From contig NC_134934.1 in NCBI RefSeq assembly GCF_051020765.1, positions 4,712,001 to 4,776,000 on the forward strand: a stretch of 64,000 bases of DNA. The letters run 5' to 3'. The first letter of the stretch is position 1. The number at the start of each line of letters is the position of its first letter. The notes under the pieces are model-generated. The model did not search any database. It saw only the letters and a program-made list of their open reading frames with translations, and was not told the DNA's origin. Of the stretch, positions 35,984 to 46,769 are shown piece after piece. The stretch comes from Lasioglossum baleicum. Taxonomy: Eukaryota > Arthropoda > Insecta > Hymenoptera > Halictidae. Made by a program: the position numbers and the translations under genes.

Positions 35984-37792
35984 ATGCATTTAAGTAGAAC
36001 AATTTTTACGAGATTGGGAAAACAATTTCAAGTAAATCTAGTTCAGTTTGTAAATAGAAATCGTTCTTCTAAATCGTGCGATGCTGTCAACATTCAGAAA
36101 AGATTTAAAACACGTCTAAGTAAACCTAACCTATATGTAGGTCCAAAGAAACCGACAAAATTTTATGAATTACCTGAATCAATTGGACCTTATGGATTTT
36201 TCTTGCTGGCAAGTTAAAAATTACACGTTTCAAATAATTCCATAGAAATTTCATACTAATTGTTGTACAATTGTTTTTTTCTTTTAATCACTGTATATGA
36301 ACAAATGTAAATAATGCAGAGTATTCCAATTGGGACATTTCTGCTTGGTACATGGCAAGTGCAAAGACGGAAATGGAAGTTAAATCTATTACAAAATTTA
36401 AATGACCGCATCTATCATGAGCCCCTTGAATTACCAGCAGAGTAAGATAATCAATGTAAACGTGTAACTAGACTCTGGATCTTTATGCATTTATAGGAAA
36501 ATTGAGTAGATGAATTTAAAAATTATTGGAAAATTTTGAAAATTTAAGATGTCAATACATGATTTCTCCTCTATTAAAATCATTAAGGAAAGAAATAACA
36601 TTCAATTTTGTTTCTATTTCTTGTATAAAGATCCATAGTCTACACATAAGAATTAGAGCAATTACGCACTGTCGACCAGGTCGTCATTGACTGCTAGGTA
36701 TGAGAAAGTATATGAGCTCGTGTGTACTCGATCGTTGCAAGTAATAATAATTTTTGGTCTCTCTACGGCTGATTGACAGTGCGTGACAACTTGAAATGTT
36801 GCAAAGTTACAAATTACTGTATTCAGTTTAGAGCAACTGGGAGAAATGGAATATTACCCTTTTAAAGTTAAAGGAACATTTTTATACGATCAAGAATTTC
36901 CTATTGGCCTTAGAAGTTTAATAGTAGACGGCGATTCTAGTACTCAAGGTTCTTTGGTAGGAAACAACGATGCGCAAAGAGGATATTACATTATTACACC
37001 TTTCAAATTATCAGATCGAGAGTAAGTTATCATAAAAAAATGGTGGTTTTTAATGACATAATTAGACTGCAGATCTTTAGGGAAAATAAAAAATGTTCGC
37101 ATTGATTGCAGAACACAGGAGCCAAAGATAAATATTGTATTCTTCTTTTAATTATCCTATTAAGCTGAGATACATTGATGTCCTTAAATATTTTCAACAT
37201 GTCCACTGCTTGAAATTGTAGGTGCCCATTTTTGGCATAAACGCATAAAATCTGCAGTCTAGTCATAATATGTTCTAATGCTTTTATATTCTTTAAATTT
37301 ATAAAATGCATTATAGTTTGACGATCCTGGTAAATCGTGGGTGGGTCCCCAGAACGCTTAAAAATTCTGCTGCGAGGCAGTATACTCAGGTAAACGGCGA
37401 GGTAGAAATTATAGGTGTTTTAAGATTGAACGAGTCACGACCACAATTCGTACCAAAAAATTCTCCGCAGAACGATCTATGGTACTATAGGTGAGAGAAG
37501 AATAATATTACAACATAGAGAAAAGATCTGTTTAAATGTGTTGTGTCTTAATATAATACTGATATCGATACTATTTTCCAGAGATGTGAATGCAATGGCT
37601 GAGATAGCAGGAACAGCTCCTGTATACCTCGACATGAAAAGCGATAAAAATTTTTCAAAGTATCCGATAGGTAGTCAAACAAACGTGAAATTAAGAAACG
37701 AACATTTAAGTTACATTATCACATGGTATTCTCTTTCCGCGGTCACTGCATATATGTGGTATAAGCAAATTATTAAAAAGATACCGATATAA
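35984..37792 (+). CDS. SURF1: SURF1, cytochrome c oxidase assembly factor
   Basis: Inner-membrane protein of the SURF1/Shy1 family, needed for assembly of respiratory complex IV. Exons: 35984-36208, 36320-36441, 36827-37021, 37317-37490, 37582-37792; 308 residues, close to the usual ~300. Phases are 0, 2, 2, 2. Introns 2-4 are GT-AG; intron 1 must use a GC donor (CTG|GCAAGT), since the nearby GT breaks the frame. Motifs: basic, acid-poor N-terminus fitting a mitochondrial presequence; first membrane segment about 70-86 leading into the family signature GTWQVQRRKWKL (85-96); NRGWVPR (187-193); C-terminal RNEHLSYIITWYSLSA followed by the second membrane segment. The start is the first in-frame ATG; no upstream exon is required. 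MITEs sit in introns 2 and 3. It converges with glutamine synthetase. Confidence 0.95.
36471..36640. mobile_element. complete GACTGCGGAT MITE in SURF1 intron 2
   Basis: Ends GACTCTGGATCTTTATGCAT and ATAAAGATCCATAGTC with TA on both sides; 170 bp. Confidence 0.8.
37065..37259. mobile_element. complete GACTGCGGAT MITE in SURF1 intron 3
   Basis: Ends GACTGCAGATCTTTAG and ACGCATAAAATCTGCAGTC with flanking TA; 195 bp. It nearly fills the 295-bp intron. Confidence 0.85.
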
Positions 37793-37944
37793 CATAACAT
37801 TTGAATGATATAAGATTAGGAAATACTATTATATATAAACAGGATAAGTCAGAATTTGTAGAAGTTTTTATTTCAGAATATAACAAAGTGAATGTTGCAT
37901 ATACTAATCAGAGAATAGTATTTCCTTCATCAAAAAACATCGCT

Positions 37945-38025
37945 TTTTTATTGTTATTATTACTGTTATTATTATTACTATTATTATTATTACTATCGTT
38001 ATTACTATATTATTATAACAACAAC
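37945..38025. repeat. (ATT)n microsatellite, imperfect
   Basis: TTATTATTAC-type trinucleotide run of about 70 bp, turning into ACA repeats; about 150 bp after the SURF1 stop. Confidence 0.9.
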
Positions 38026-38029
38026 AATG

Positions 38030-40142
38030 ATAACCACTACCAACAAAAACTGTCAACAATGGTCCTGATATACAATTACAATTACAGAAGTCAGCATAGA
38101 AAATACAAATATGAAAATATACCATACAAATATGAAAATACACCGTGTATACATGCTACATCGACTTTTCTTTCGTTTCTTTTTTTACATCGTGTACCTA
38201 TACATAATATGTATATTACCCTAACACGATTGAATAGAGAGCGACTACGCGGCCACCATCCAAAGTTCACGGATCCCGGGACCCGCAAAGCAATTGCACA
38301 AATGATAATTGCGTGAAAGGAGGACGCCTTTGCTCGGATTTACTATACATATACTTTGTATTCGAAAGTTGTAACAACCTTTTTACGCTCTATTATCCTG
38401 CATGTTACCTTCGATAAAATCATTACAATTTTCGAGAAAATCTTTTTTATAGACGTAAATAATCGTATTGAATCGATGGGAACATGGTGTCGTTTAAATT
38501 TAATAGTGTATGCCACTCATGTATCTATAGTTTCGAAACTGTTCTAGGTCGGCATAACTTTCAACAACAATAATATTCGTTCTGCAAAATTGTAAATTGT
38601 ATTATATAAGCTGATGCGCGGAACAGCTTCATTCAAATGACACATCTTGTTTCACTAAGAAAATAGACTTAATTTAATCAATTATCTATAATGTTCTCGC
38701 TAACGCGATTTGGAAACGATATTAATTTCTCGCCAACCCAATAATCTGGCTCAAGTGTTTTACCTACTACTGAAACGAGAAATGTGAAGATAAGGCATAC
38801 GACTTCACGATATTTCAAAAGTTCTTCGTGCTTGCCTTTGGAAACTGTTATCGCTAATCATCGAAAGATGTCCCATATAGATATTTCGGAGACATATTTT
38901 TCAGATGATCGGATAGAGTAATGCAACCTGTCGAAATCCGACAGGTTTGTTGTGTACGCGATAACTCCTCTCTTTCTTTTTCCGACAAGCACCAGAACAA
39001 TCGAAAAAAGTAACAGTTCGCGATGCTAATTTCGCCTACGGAATGACATAATACACGTCTGCCTTTATTGTCCCGGTCGCTACAACGTTATTAAATCAAA
39101 CGGGTAGATGTAACAAGCGTTAATGCTACTTCGTGCATAGGATACACCCTATATACTCGGTTACATAGATACTTAACGATCTGAAGGGTCCTTTTTAAAA
39201 GTATAAAACACGAATTACAGGTCGCTCGACAACGTTCAGAACGCTAGGTAGAAAATCTGGATCGACCGAATAAAATGACGATCGGTGAACCAATTGCGTC
39301 TGATTTATTCAATTAATATATTTCTGTACGACGATGGTTTCTTTTAAATAGAAAATATAATACAATGTGTGTGTATGTGTGTACAATCAAGTACGCATCT
39401 ACCATAAAATACACCAAATTTACGGACTATTAATAACATTAATTATTTCATTGGCGTATCTAGGAGTTCAATTTACAATTTCAAAAATTCAATATCTCAA
39501 GAAACAATAATTTTAACGACCTGTATTTGTGAATGCATTTTTGTTTACTGATATATATATATTTTTATATATATATATTTTTGTTACCGATATATCCGAA
39601 TCTTTTTAAACAATTATTCCCACGAAAATCTTCCTCCACTCCCTCTCATTCGTTCCAATAATATTTTTTACAAGACTACCTACAAACAATTGACCTGCGT
39701 CGATCCGAGACCGTCGATAAACGATTCACCGTTTGTTAGGCACGAGCCTCTCGCGAAAGGCATTTCATCTTATTTTACTTTCCCGAGCGTGTTTCCCTTC
39801 AGATTAGGAATGTGCGGGCTCGGCTCCTTCGGATAAGGATAGCAAAAGTTTTCCAATCTAATCTGAAACAGTCGAGCTACGCAGGTATATCAGAGTACAA
39901 CCAGTACGCTTCCCCCTCCACCATCAGATTCTCCTTTTGCGGCTTTCTGCACGAGAGAATCACCGTACAGAGAGTCGCTAGAGGAGAATCAGACCACACT
40001 TAGTGGTAGAGGGGCAAGCATTTTGAGAGAAATACAAGCCCGTCTGGCAAAGTCGGACACCAGACCTGAACATTAGTCGGGTACCCGACACATTAGCAGC
40101 CCGCACATTGCTACTTTAGATCTCTCATTTCGTTTACTAGAT
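38030..40142. other. intergenic between convergent SURF1 and glutamine synthetase
   Basis: No gene seen. CGCCAACCCAATA at 38731-38743 is a solo mariner-type end; a TA-rich run lies at 39549-39575. The part nearest 40142 is probably glutamine synthetase 3' flank. Confidence 0.5.
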
Positions 40143-40148
40143 TTTATT
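40143..40148 (-). other. poly(A) signal candidate for glutamine synthetase
   Basis: AATAAA on the minus strand, about 147 bases after the stop codon. Confidence 0.5.
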
Positions 40149-40294
40149 TGAATCGTATCGAGCAGGTGTCCGACTTGCAAAGAACACGTTCGGTAAAGAT
40201 AGAGATACACGGTCACTATGCACTATACCAGTTACGAGTTTGAATTCGTTTCCCCTCTCCGGTCCCTATTCAAACGAGCAATCGGTCCAGCCGT

Positions 40295-43200
40295 TTACTC
40301 GTTCAGAACACAGGTCCGGACGAGGGCTTCGCAGACCGCGTATGGGTCGCAGTTGCTGCTGGGTCTCCTATCCTCCAAGTATCCTTTTTTGTCTTCGGCG
40401 ACGCCGCGCGGAATACGAATGCTGACGTTGCGATTCGCCACGCCGGCGCTGAAATCATGTATACTGCTTGTCTCGCATTTCCCGGTGAGACGGCGTTCGT
40501 TGTCCTTCCCTCCGCGCGGGTCATACGCCTGGATATGCCTGAGATGTTGCTTGCTCAGTTTGTCGATCGCTTTTTCAATCTCCGCGATCCCGTTGTCCGC
40601 GCGCATCGTCTTCGTCGAGAAGTTGGTGTGCGCGCCAGCTCCGTTCCATGAGCCTTCCATCGGTTTCGGGTCAAGGGTCACGACCACGCCGTACTCCTCG
40701 GCCACCTGGTGCAAGATAAACCTGGCGACCCAGAGATCGTCACCAGCGGCTATGCCGCTGCAAGGGCCGACCTGGAATTCCCATTGGGACGGCATCACCT
40801 CAGCGTTAGTCCCAGCGATCTTGACGCCCGCGTAAAGGCAAGCCCGATAATGGGCCTCGACGATCTCGCGGCCGATCACCTTATCGGCTCCCACGCCACA
40901 GTAGTAAGGTCCCTGGGGACCCGGGAACCCGTGCTTCGGCCAACCGAGCGGCCTACCATCGACGTCCAGGAAAGTATGCTCCTGCTCGATACCGAACCAC
41001 GGATCCTCGTTCTTGACCGCCTCCATCGCCTCATTGCACTTGAACCGCTTGTTCGAGGCTGTCGGGGTCTTATCGCTGTGGTAGGTGTCACACAGCACCA
41101 GCTTGTTATTCCCACGACGGAATGGGTCGTTGTAGATCGCGACCGGACACAAGTAAATGTCGCTGTTCGCCCCGTCTGCCTGGTACGTTGAGCTTCCATC
41201 GTACGTCCAAATTGGCAATTCTGAAAACAATGGAGGAACTCGTGAGAGATCGTCGAGCGAGTTACTTATAATAACGTGTGTCCCGCTGATTCACCGAATT
41301 CACCGGCTTTAACATTAAACCTGCCGAGCCCTAAAAATGGCTACATTGTATGGCTACAGACTGTGTGCTTAAATATAGAATCGTGTATAATCATTTCCAA
41401 TGGAACGATTTTTATAAATTCAGTAATTGTAAAATACAAAATGTGGGAACGGTCATTTGACCGGTAATGGTAGGTTTAGTGTTAAGGGGGTAGACTCGTT
41501 TTTCCAGGATTCCAAGGGTGCGGGATGCGCGTTCTCGATAATGGGGGATTTTCAATAATCGAAAGCGCTAGATAAAAGATCAATCCAGGCCGCGATCACC
41601 CTGAAAAGTCCTATTTTTACATTTACGAGGCGTAATTTACATATTCAGCAGCATGTTGCTGTCGCAGCTTTATAAAAATAGCTACATGCGCAACTGTATG
41701 CTTCTGAATAGTGCAAATTACACTGCCAAATAATGCAAATTACACCTTGTAAACGTAAAAATAGGACTTTTGAGGGCAATCGCGGCCCAGATCGACCTTT
41801 TATCTAACGTTTTTGACTACTAAAAAACCCCATCTTGCAATCCTGGAAAAAACCGAGTCTTCCCGGTGGGATATCCTAGGCGTATTTGGATGCAGAGTTT
41901 TGCAATCCATTCGTCCTAACTTTCTGCTTTGACGGCAAGTTTGCGTTCAAACGCGCTTAGAAGATCCCGCCTTTAGTGTGATGAACGTTTCCCCGTTCGC
42001 GGGGATTGATGGTTCTGTAGTTCTACAGGGTGTTCCAAAAATGGGACGGAAAACCTTGAACCCGTCCGCGATAGCAACCTGCAAATCTCGTCCGGATTGT
42101 AGGTACTCTTAATCGACGACATGTCCAGAGACATTTTCATGCAATCGACGTATCGTAAATGTTAATGGCTGCTCGGTTGCACGCAGAATTTCATGAATAC
42201 AGACCAAACCTCCTGACAATGACGAACGCACGCAAGCAAGCCGAGCGCGATAAATTACGTGAACGTGTTAGCACGGTCAATTTTAAGCCATGTATTCACC
42301 GATTTTTACCGCAACCACTTCTTGATTGCTGTCGGAAATAATAAACTTGCGTCGATTTACAAAGACAATTTGCATCGAAGTAACCTTCGTCACGTGACCA
42401 GGCCACGGCGGAAGCGTGGCGAATAGCGTCGTAGAAGGGGAAGGTAGAGTGGGGACACAAGTTTTAATCTGATGGCTCTGAGTGTATTGTCGAAACGCAA
42501 TAAATAATTGAAACAAAAAGTTGACAGGAAAAGTGCAGCATCCTCTAGAAATTTCGTTGCTTTGGTAGATTCGTAGCTTTAGATCGAATTCGTATTCATG
42601 ATGCTACTTACATACATATACTTGGTAATCGCTCGAATTGTATTCGTGAGTCAAGGTTCGCTCGCGGAAAGGATAAAAACGTAGACATAAGAAGGGAAAA
42701 TGCAAGAAATCGGAAAGCAGGCTCCACTATTTCATTCTTCGATCACGTTGTAATACGACACGTGACTAAATACATAATACGTTCTCAGCGGCGCGCGGCG
42801 CCGTTAGTCGAGATAGTTGCTCGTTGTTTTCGCAACTATACAGGGCGATCCACGCGATCGTTTCAGGCCACTGAACCTACCACGAAGGGTCAAATGAACT
42901 ATTCTAGATTTTTTATTTAACAATTATTGAAATTGTAAAGGTGTTTTCATGGGAATTTATTGAATATATTTTTTGACTCCAGTATATATTATAGCAAAAA
43001 TCACACAAAATATTAATAAAAATCTTGTTTTTTTTTGTATAATACCATACACATTAATTACTTTTGATGGTCGGTAGGTTTAGTGTTACAGGATTTACGA
43101 AAAATTGCCAAAGGAGAAAGATAAATGGCTCGAAGAGCACTACATCCGTAGGCCCTCAGATTTTCTTTAAGTGCAACAGTGCATGTGCAATTTGGGTTGG

Positions 43201-45633
43201 ACGAACGGCATAGAAACCCCAGACTTATCCGTCTGAAACCCAGACACTTTTAACTACTTTTTAAGTTAGTCATGCTACCGTAAAGAAAAGTGTTCCGGAC
43301 GGGAAAAAATATATTTATTGCGAATCATCTTCCAATTAATTGTCGTACAAACATCCCGATATCTCTTATGGTTCAAGAGTTCTAGTAAATTGTCAGGAAG
43401 TCTTGATCCGTTATTGAGCTGAGAATCGTACATGTAGTACCTACTTGGTGCGTTTATCGAGGAGACCTGTGGACCAACTTTTAGAGACGATACTACAGTG
43501 GTAGAGCTGCTGTGAGATGAATTGAGTCAAATAGATCGCATGCACAGCAAGGGGGATAAGAGAGCGGGCCGAGTCATGGTCTCTTAGCTTCTGTTCCGAG
43601 GAAATTAGTGGAGTAGAAGCTCTCGCAAGCACGGTTATTTACGGTACAGGAGCACGATACAAGACTAGTATTGAATAAGCACCTTATTAACTGGGTTAAG
43701 TTCCTGCACCGGGTAACCGGAGCAGTCCTCTTTAGGGTCAACTCATTACGGTTGAATTATATCGTACAGTAATCGAAATATTGTCGTGTTCGGTGCCGTT
43801 TTTTCGTCGCGAACATTTCATCAATTCACGAGTGGCGGTTGCATGCCATTTTAGTATGTAATAATTAGACTGCGGATTTTATGCATTTATGACGAAAATG
43901 GATAGGTACAATTTTAAAGCAATGGACGAATTAAGAAGATCTAGGGACATCAGTGCATTAATGTCAGCTTAATGAAACAATTAAAAGAAGAAAGCAATTT
44001 CTATTTGCATAAAGATGCGTAATCTAGTAATAATTATTGAATGAATGCAAAAAAATATTTATATTATAAAGTATGATCCGTTAAGGGGACCTCGAACGCG
44101 TACTTCAAAAATGCAATGATTCGATTAAATGATATTTAATATTCATCTCTATCGAAAATGGTACATAAAAACGTAGCGGGATAGTAAAATTTCATCGAAA
44201 TTGCACTAAATGATATGACATTAAAAATATATATAAGCATTCCATATTAGCATTCCAGAAAAATAATATGTAACTATGACAAAATTAACACGATTATCGT
44301 GTTGCCAGCAAGATATAAGTTCTCTCTCTTCCATTTTTATTTTTGAAAGCCCTACTGCTTGACAAGAAAAACACACTGATCTATATATGTATAATTCTTT
44401 TAACATCATACATAATCGTCTTAACCGTAGAAAGACAGGAATAATAATCGGACTCTGTCAATCTAACACGGAAAGCAAAAAGTAGATGTATGCGACAAGA
44501 CAAAATAAATATTAAGAGAATGATGAGGAAAAGTGCCGTTACTTACGTAAGTATTTATTGCGAGTATAATTATGTATGTACAGGAAAAACGTCGAGAAAA
44601 AAAGAGGAGATAAAAACAAATACCGGCAAGTATGAGAATATGTGTGGATTGTGGAATTGGTGAGCGAGAGGATTAGATATGTACGTATACAGTGTGTCTC
44701 ACTTAAGTATGACCCCCAGAATATGTACCTTTTCCGCAGCGCAAATTCAGATTAGTCGTGAAATTTTCAATGACTTTTCATATTATTCACATTACGCATA
44801 AAAAATTGTTTACTTTGTGAAAATTATTAAAGATATTCTGGGGGTCATACTAACAATAAGTGTGACACTTGAGCGAGACACCCTGTATGAAACGTTACGC
44901 AATCGAATCTTGGTACATATCTCTATAAGACTACAATTTTCTATATCCCCTTTCGTCTCGCTATAAATTCCTCTGTACGTCCAAATACGAATTGTTGTAT
45001 GTTATTTTACCTCGGTAATTCAAATTCAAAGTGGCTCGATCTTTAGAAGAGTAATATTTCAATCCTTCTTTCTTAGAAACCTCGTCGGGAAACAATACCG
45101 CAGTAACACGTACACCCGCAGTAATAGGTACATTTACCCTATTAATTTTTACTATAAACGCAAAAAGTTCGTGGCCTATTTGTAAAATTACAATTTTTCT
45201 GTAACAATTATACGTTACAATTGTTATTTCTCTTGTGTCCCCACTCTACCTTTCCCTCCTACTCTACGCTATACCCCACGCTTCCGCCGTGGCCCGGTCA
45301 CGTGACGCGTTTCGTCTGTGTCTCCCCTAAATTCGTGCTCCCTCCCCTCACCTGGCGACACTTAGTTACTAGGAGTGGCCAAGTTGTCGGGGGGTTTCAC
45401 TTGATTAACTTGTATCTAACCAAATAATGATATTTTCTATTTTACCAACCTGATGGGCGTGTCGGTATAAATTCTACGGTCCTGGTCTTGTTCCTTAATC
45501 CTTCACCGGTGCCATCGATCCAAATGTACGTTGCTTGAATTTGATCGACCGGTTGAGGCAGGTCTAAATACTTGTTCAACAAGCTTTTGTCTAACGCCGC
45601 GTTCGGCGACTCCTTCAGCATGGTACGTGACAT
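40295..45633 (-). CDS. GS: glutamine synthetase (type II, cytosolic form likely)
   Basis: Makes glutamine from glutamate, ammonia and ATP. Coding exons on the minus strand are 45633-45450 and 41220-40295, joined in phase 1 (TCA G|AA TTG) with GTTGGT donor and TTTTCAG acceptor; 369 residues, the usual insect length. Motifs: YDGSST (68-73), metal/glutamate ligands EQE (140-142), Glu202 in TNAEVMPSQWE with Glu209, NGAGAHTN (254-261, His259), RRLTGKCETSS (304-314), NRNVSIRIPR (324-333) and Glu344 before DRRPSS. All expected catalytic residues are present. The N-terminus MSRTMLKESPNA has no mitochondrial presequence, so a cytosolic form is likely. An acceptor just before the ATG (TTGCTTACAG, exon starts 45640) shows that a non-coding 5' exon lies upstream. 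The 4.2-kb intron is packed with repeats. Confidence 0.96.
41309..41485. mobile_element. TTAA-type MITE, copy 3, in the GS intron
   Basis: TTAACATTAAACCTGCCGAG on the left, GGTAGGTTTAGTGTTAA on the right, with the GGTCATTTGACCGGTAATGG motif inside. TTAA is present at both ends. Confidence 0.8.
41486..41870. repeat. foldback repeat, family C, in the GS intron
   Basis: Starts GGGGGTAGACTCG directly after the TTAA MITE. Arms CCTATTTTTACATTTACGAG and the complement at 41750-41770, inner pair around GCATGTTGCTGTCGCAGC; then GACTACTAAAAAACCCC. Confidence 0.75.
42384..42465 (-). repeat. ~80-bp repeat, inverted partner at 45229-45312
   Basis: Contains GTCACGTGACCAGGCCACGG and GGTAGAGTGGGGACACAAG; the reverse complement recurs in the same intron near its other end. 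It carries the E-box palindrome CACGTG. Confidence 0.8.
42872..43089. mobile_element. TTAA-type MITE, copy 4, in the GS intron
   Basis: CTGAACCTACCACGAAGGGT on the left and GGTCGGTAGGTTTAGTGTTA on the right. The body is nearly the same as the copy at 49110-49335 (ATGGGAATTTATTGAATATA). Confidence 0.75.
43090..43867 (-). other. GS intron, no element recognised
   Basis: Nothing seen beyond intron sequence. Confidence 0.5.
43868..44024. mobile_element. complete GACTGCGGAT MITE in the GS intron (157 bp)
   Basis: GACTGCGGATTTTATGCATT at the left and TGCATAAAGATGCGTAATC at the right, flanked by TA. Confidence 0.8.
44690..44885. mobile_element. 196-bp TIR element in the GS intron
   Basis: Left CAGTGTGTCTCACTTAAGTA then TGACCCCCAGAATAT; right ATTCTGGGGGTCATACT ... 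GAGCGAGACACCCTG; TA on both sides. Confidence 0.8.
45229..45312 (+). repeat. ~80-bp repeat, inverted partner at 42384-42465
   Basis: TTGTGTCCCCACTCTACCTT and CCACGCTTCCGCCGTGGCC then GGTCACGTGACG. Same sequence as the partner in opposite orientation, about 2.8 kb away in the same intron. Confidence 0.8.
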
Positions 45634-46045
45634 CGTGACGCTGTAAGCAATTAATAAAACCTTCATAAGTACAGGGTACCCGAGATAAATCCGGAAATTT
45701 TTCAGGCATAAACAATGGCAATTGTTAACTAGGTAACTTGCTATACAATAAGCCACTTATCCATGAACAAGTGGGAAAAATGTCAGTCATCAACCGAAAA
45801 TACAACCGAACGAGCAACAATTTCGAACATTGTAAGGAGACGCAAATTTACTACTTATATAGGACTCTTTCTAGATGTAACATGCCGATTTTAATGTGAT
45901 TTTTTGGATTAATGAGATTTTTAATGAGAATTTGGTAGAAAATTTTAGAATAATTACTATTTTTTGTCTTTAATAGTAGTAGTATTTATTAATTTCGGCC
46001 TCGCAGCCAAGAAATTGGACTTGGTTTACAGTTTTTTTCTTTATG

Positions 46046-46085
46046 TCACGCATCCCTCCATCCATCCACTATCCATCCATCCATA
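46046..46085. repeat. (CATC)n microsatellite
   Basis: Runs of CATCCATCCATCCA interrupted once. Confidence 0.85.
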
Positions 46086-46115
46086 TCCCATGGATACCCT
46101 ATGCCGTATTGTCTA

Positions 46116-46768
46116 CAGTTAGGAGCATAACTGATCACACACACTTTAAATCAGAATACCTTTTTTATGAATGGACCAAACGACTTCAATTTCTCTGTAG
46201 GGCTCTCTAGAAGAATTAGTTTAGTAAATGACGTCTAAAAAATACGTTGAAAAATGCATTTGGTCGGAATTACGAAAAACAATAGTAAAAATTGATTTTT
46301 ACAACTTTTTTAGCTGGACCAATAACGAAAAATAAGATGTGTTTGATCAACTCGTATGAATTATGTACGCTCTGAAAATTTCATTGAAATTGGTTGATTA
46401 GTGTACGCGTTATAAACGATCAAAAGTGGTAACAAGGTCGAAAATCTTGAAATATTGCCATTTTCACCACTTTTGATCGTTTACAACTCGTAAACCAATT
46501 AACCGATTTCAAGAAAATTTTCAGAACGTATATAATTTATACGAGTTGACCAAACACACCTTTTAAATTTTCGTTATTGGCCCAGCTAAAAAAGTTGTAA
46601 GAATCAATTTTTCATAATTCCGACCAAATGCATTTTTTAAACATATTTTTTAGACGTCATTTACTAAACTAATTTTTCTAGCCTTACAGAGTCATTGAAG
46701 TCGTTTGGTCCATTCATAAAAAAGGTATTCTGATTTAAAGTGTGTGTGATCAGTTATGCTCCTAACTG
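46116..46768. mobile_element. 653-bp foldback element, CAGTTAGGAGC ends
   Basis: Ends CAGTTAGGAGCATAACTGAT and ATCAGTTATGCTCCTAACTG, each beside TA. Arms of about 310 bp pair almost throughout (for example AAAGTGGT / ACCACTTT near the centre, 46430 and 46472). Non-coding. Confidence 0.85.
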
Positions 46769-46769
46769 T

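Noticed and set aside
36213..36214. GT as the donor of SURF1 intron 1
   Set aside because: Using it leaves phase 1, which neither of the acceptors at 36319 or 36321 can continue in the conserved frame.
37801..38316. 171-codon plus-strand frame after SURF1
   Set aside because: Runs through an ATT microsatellite (poly-Leu) and has no signature; it lies in the SURF1 3' flank.
40709..41191. 160-codon plus-strand frame within glutamine synthetase
   Set aside because: It is the antisense shadow of the glutamine synthetase exon, whose own frame is fully conserved.
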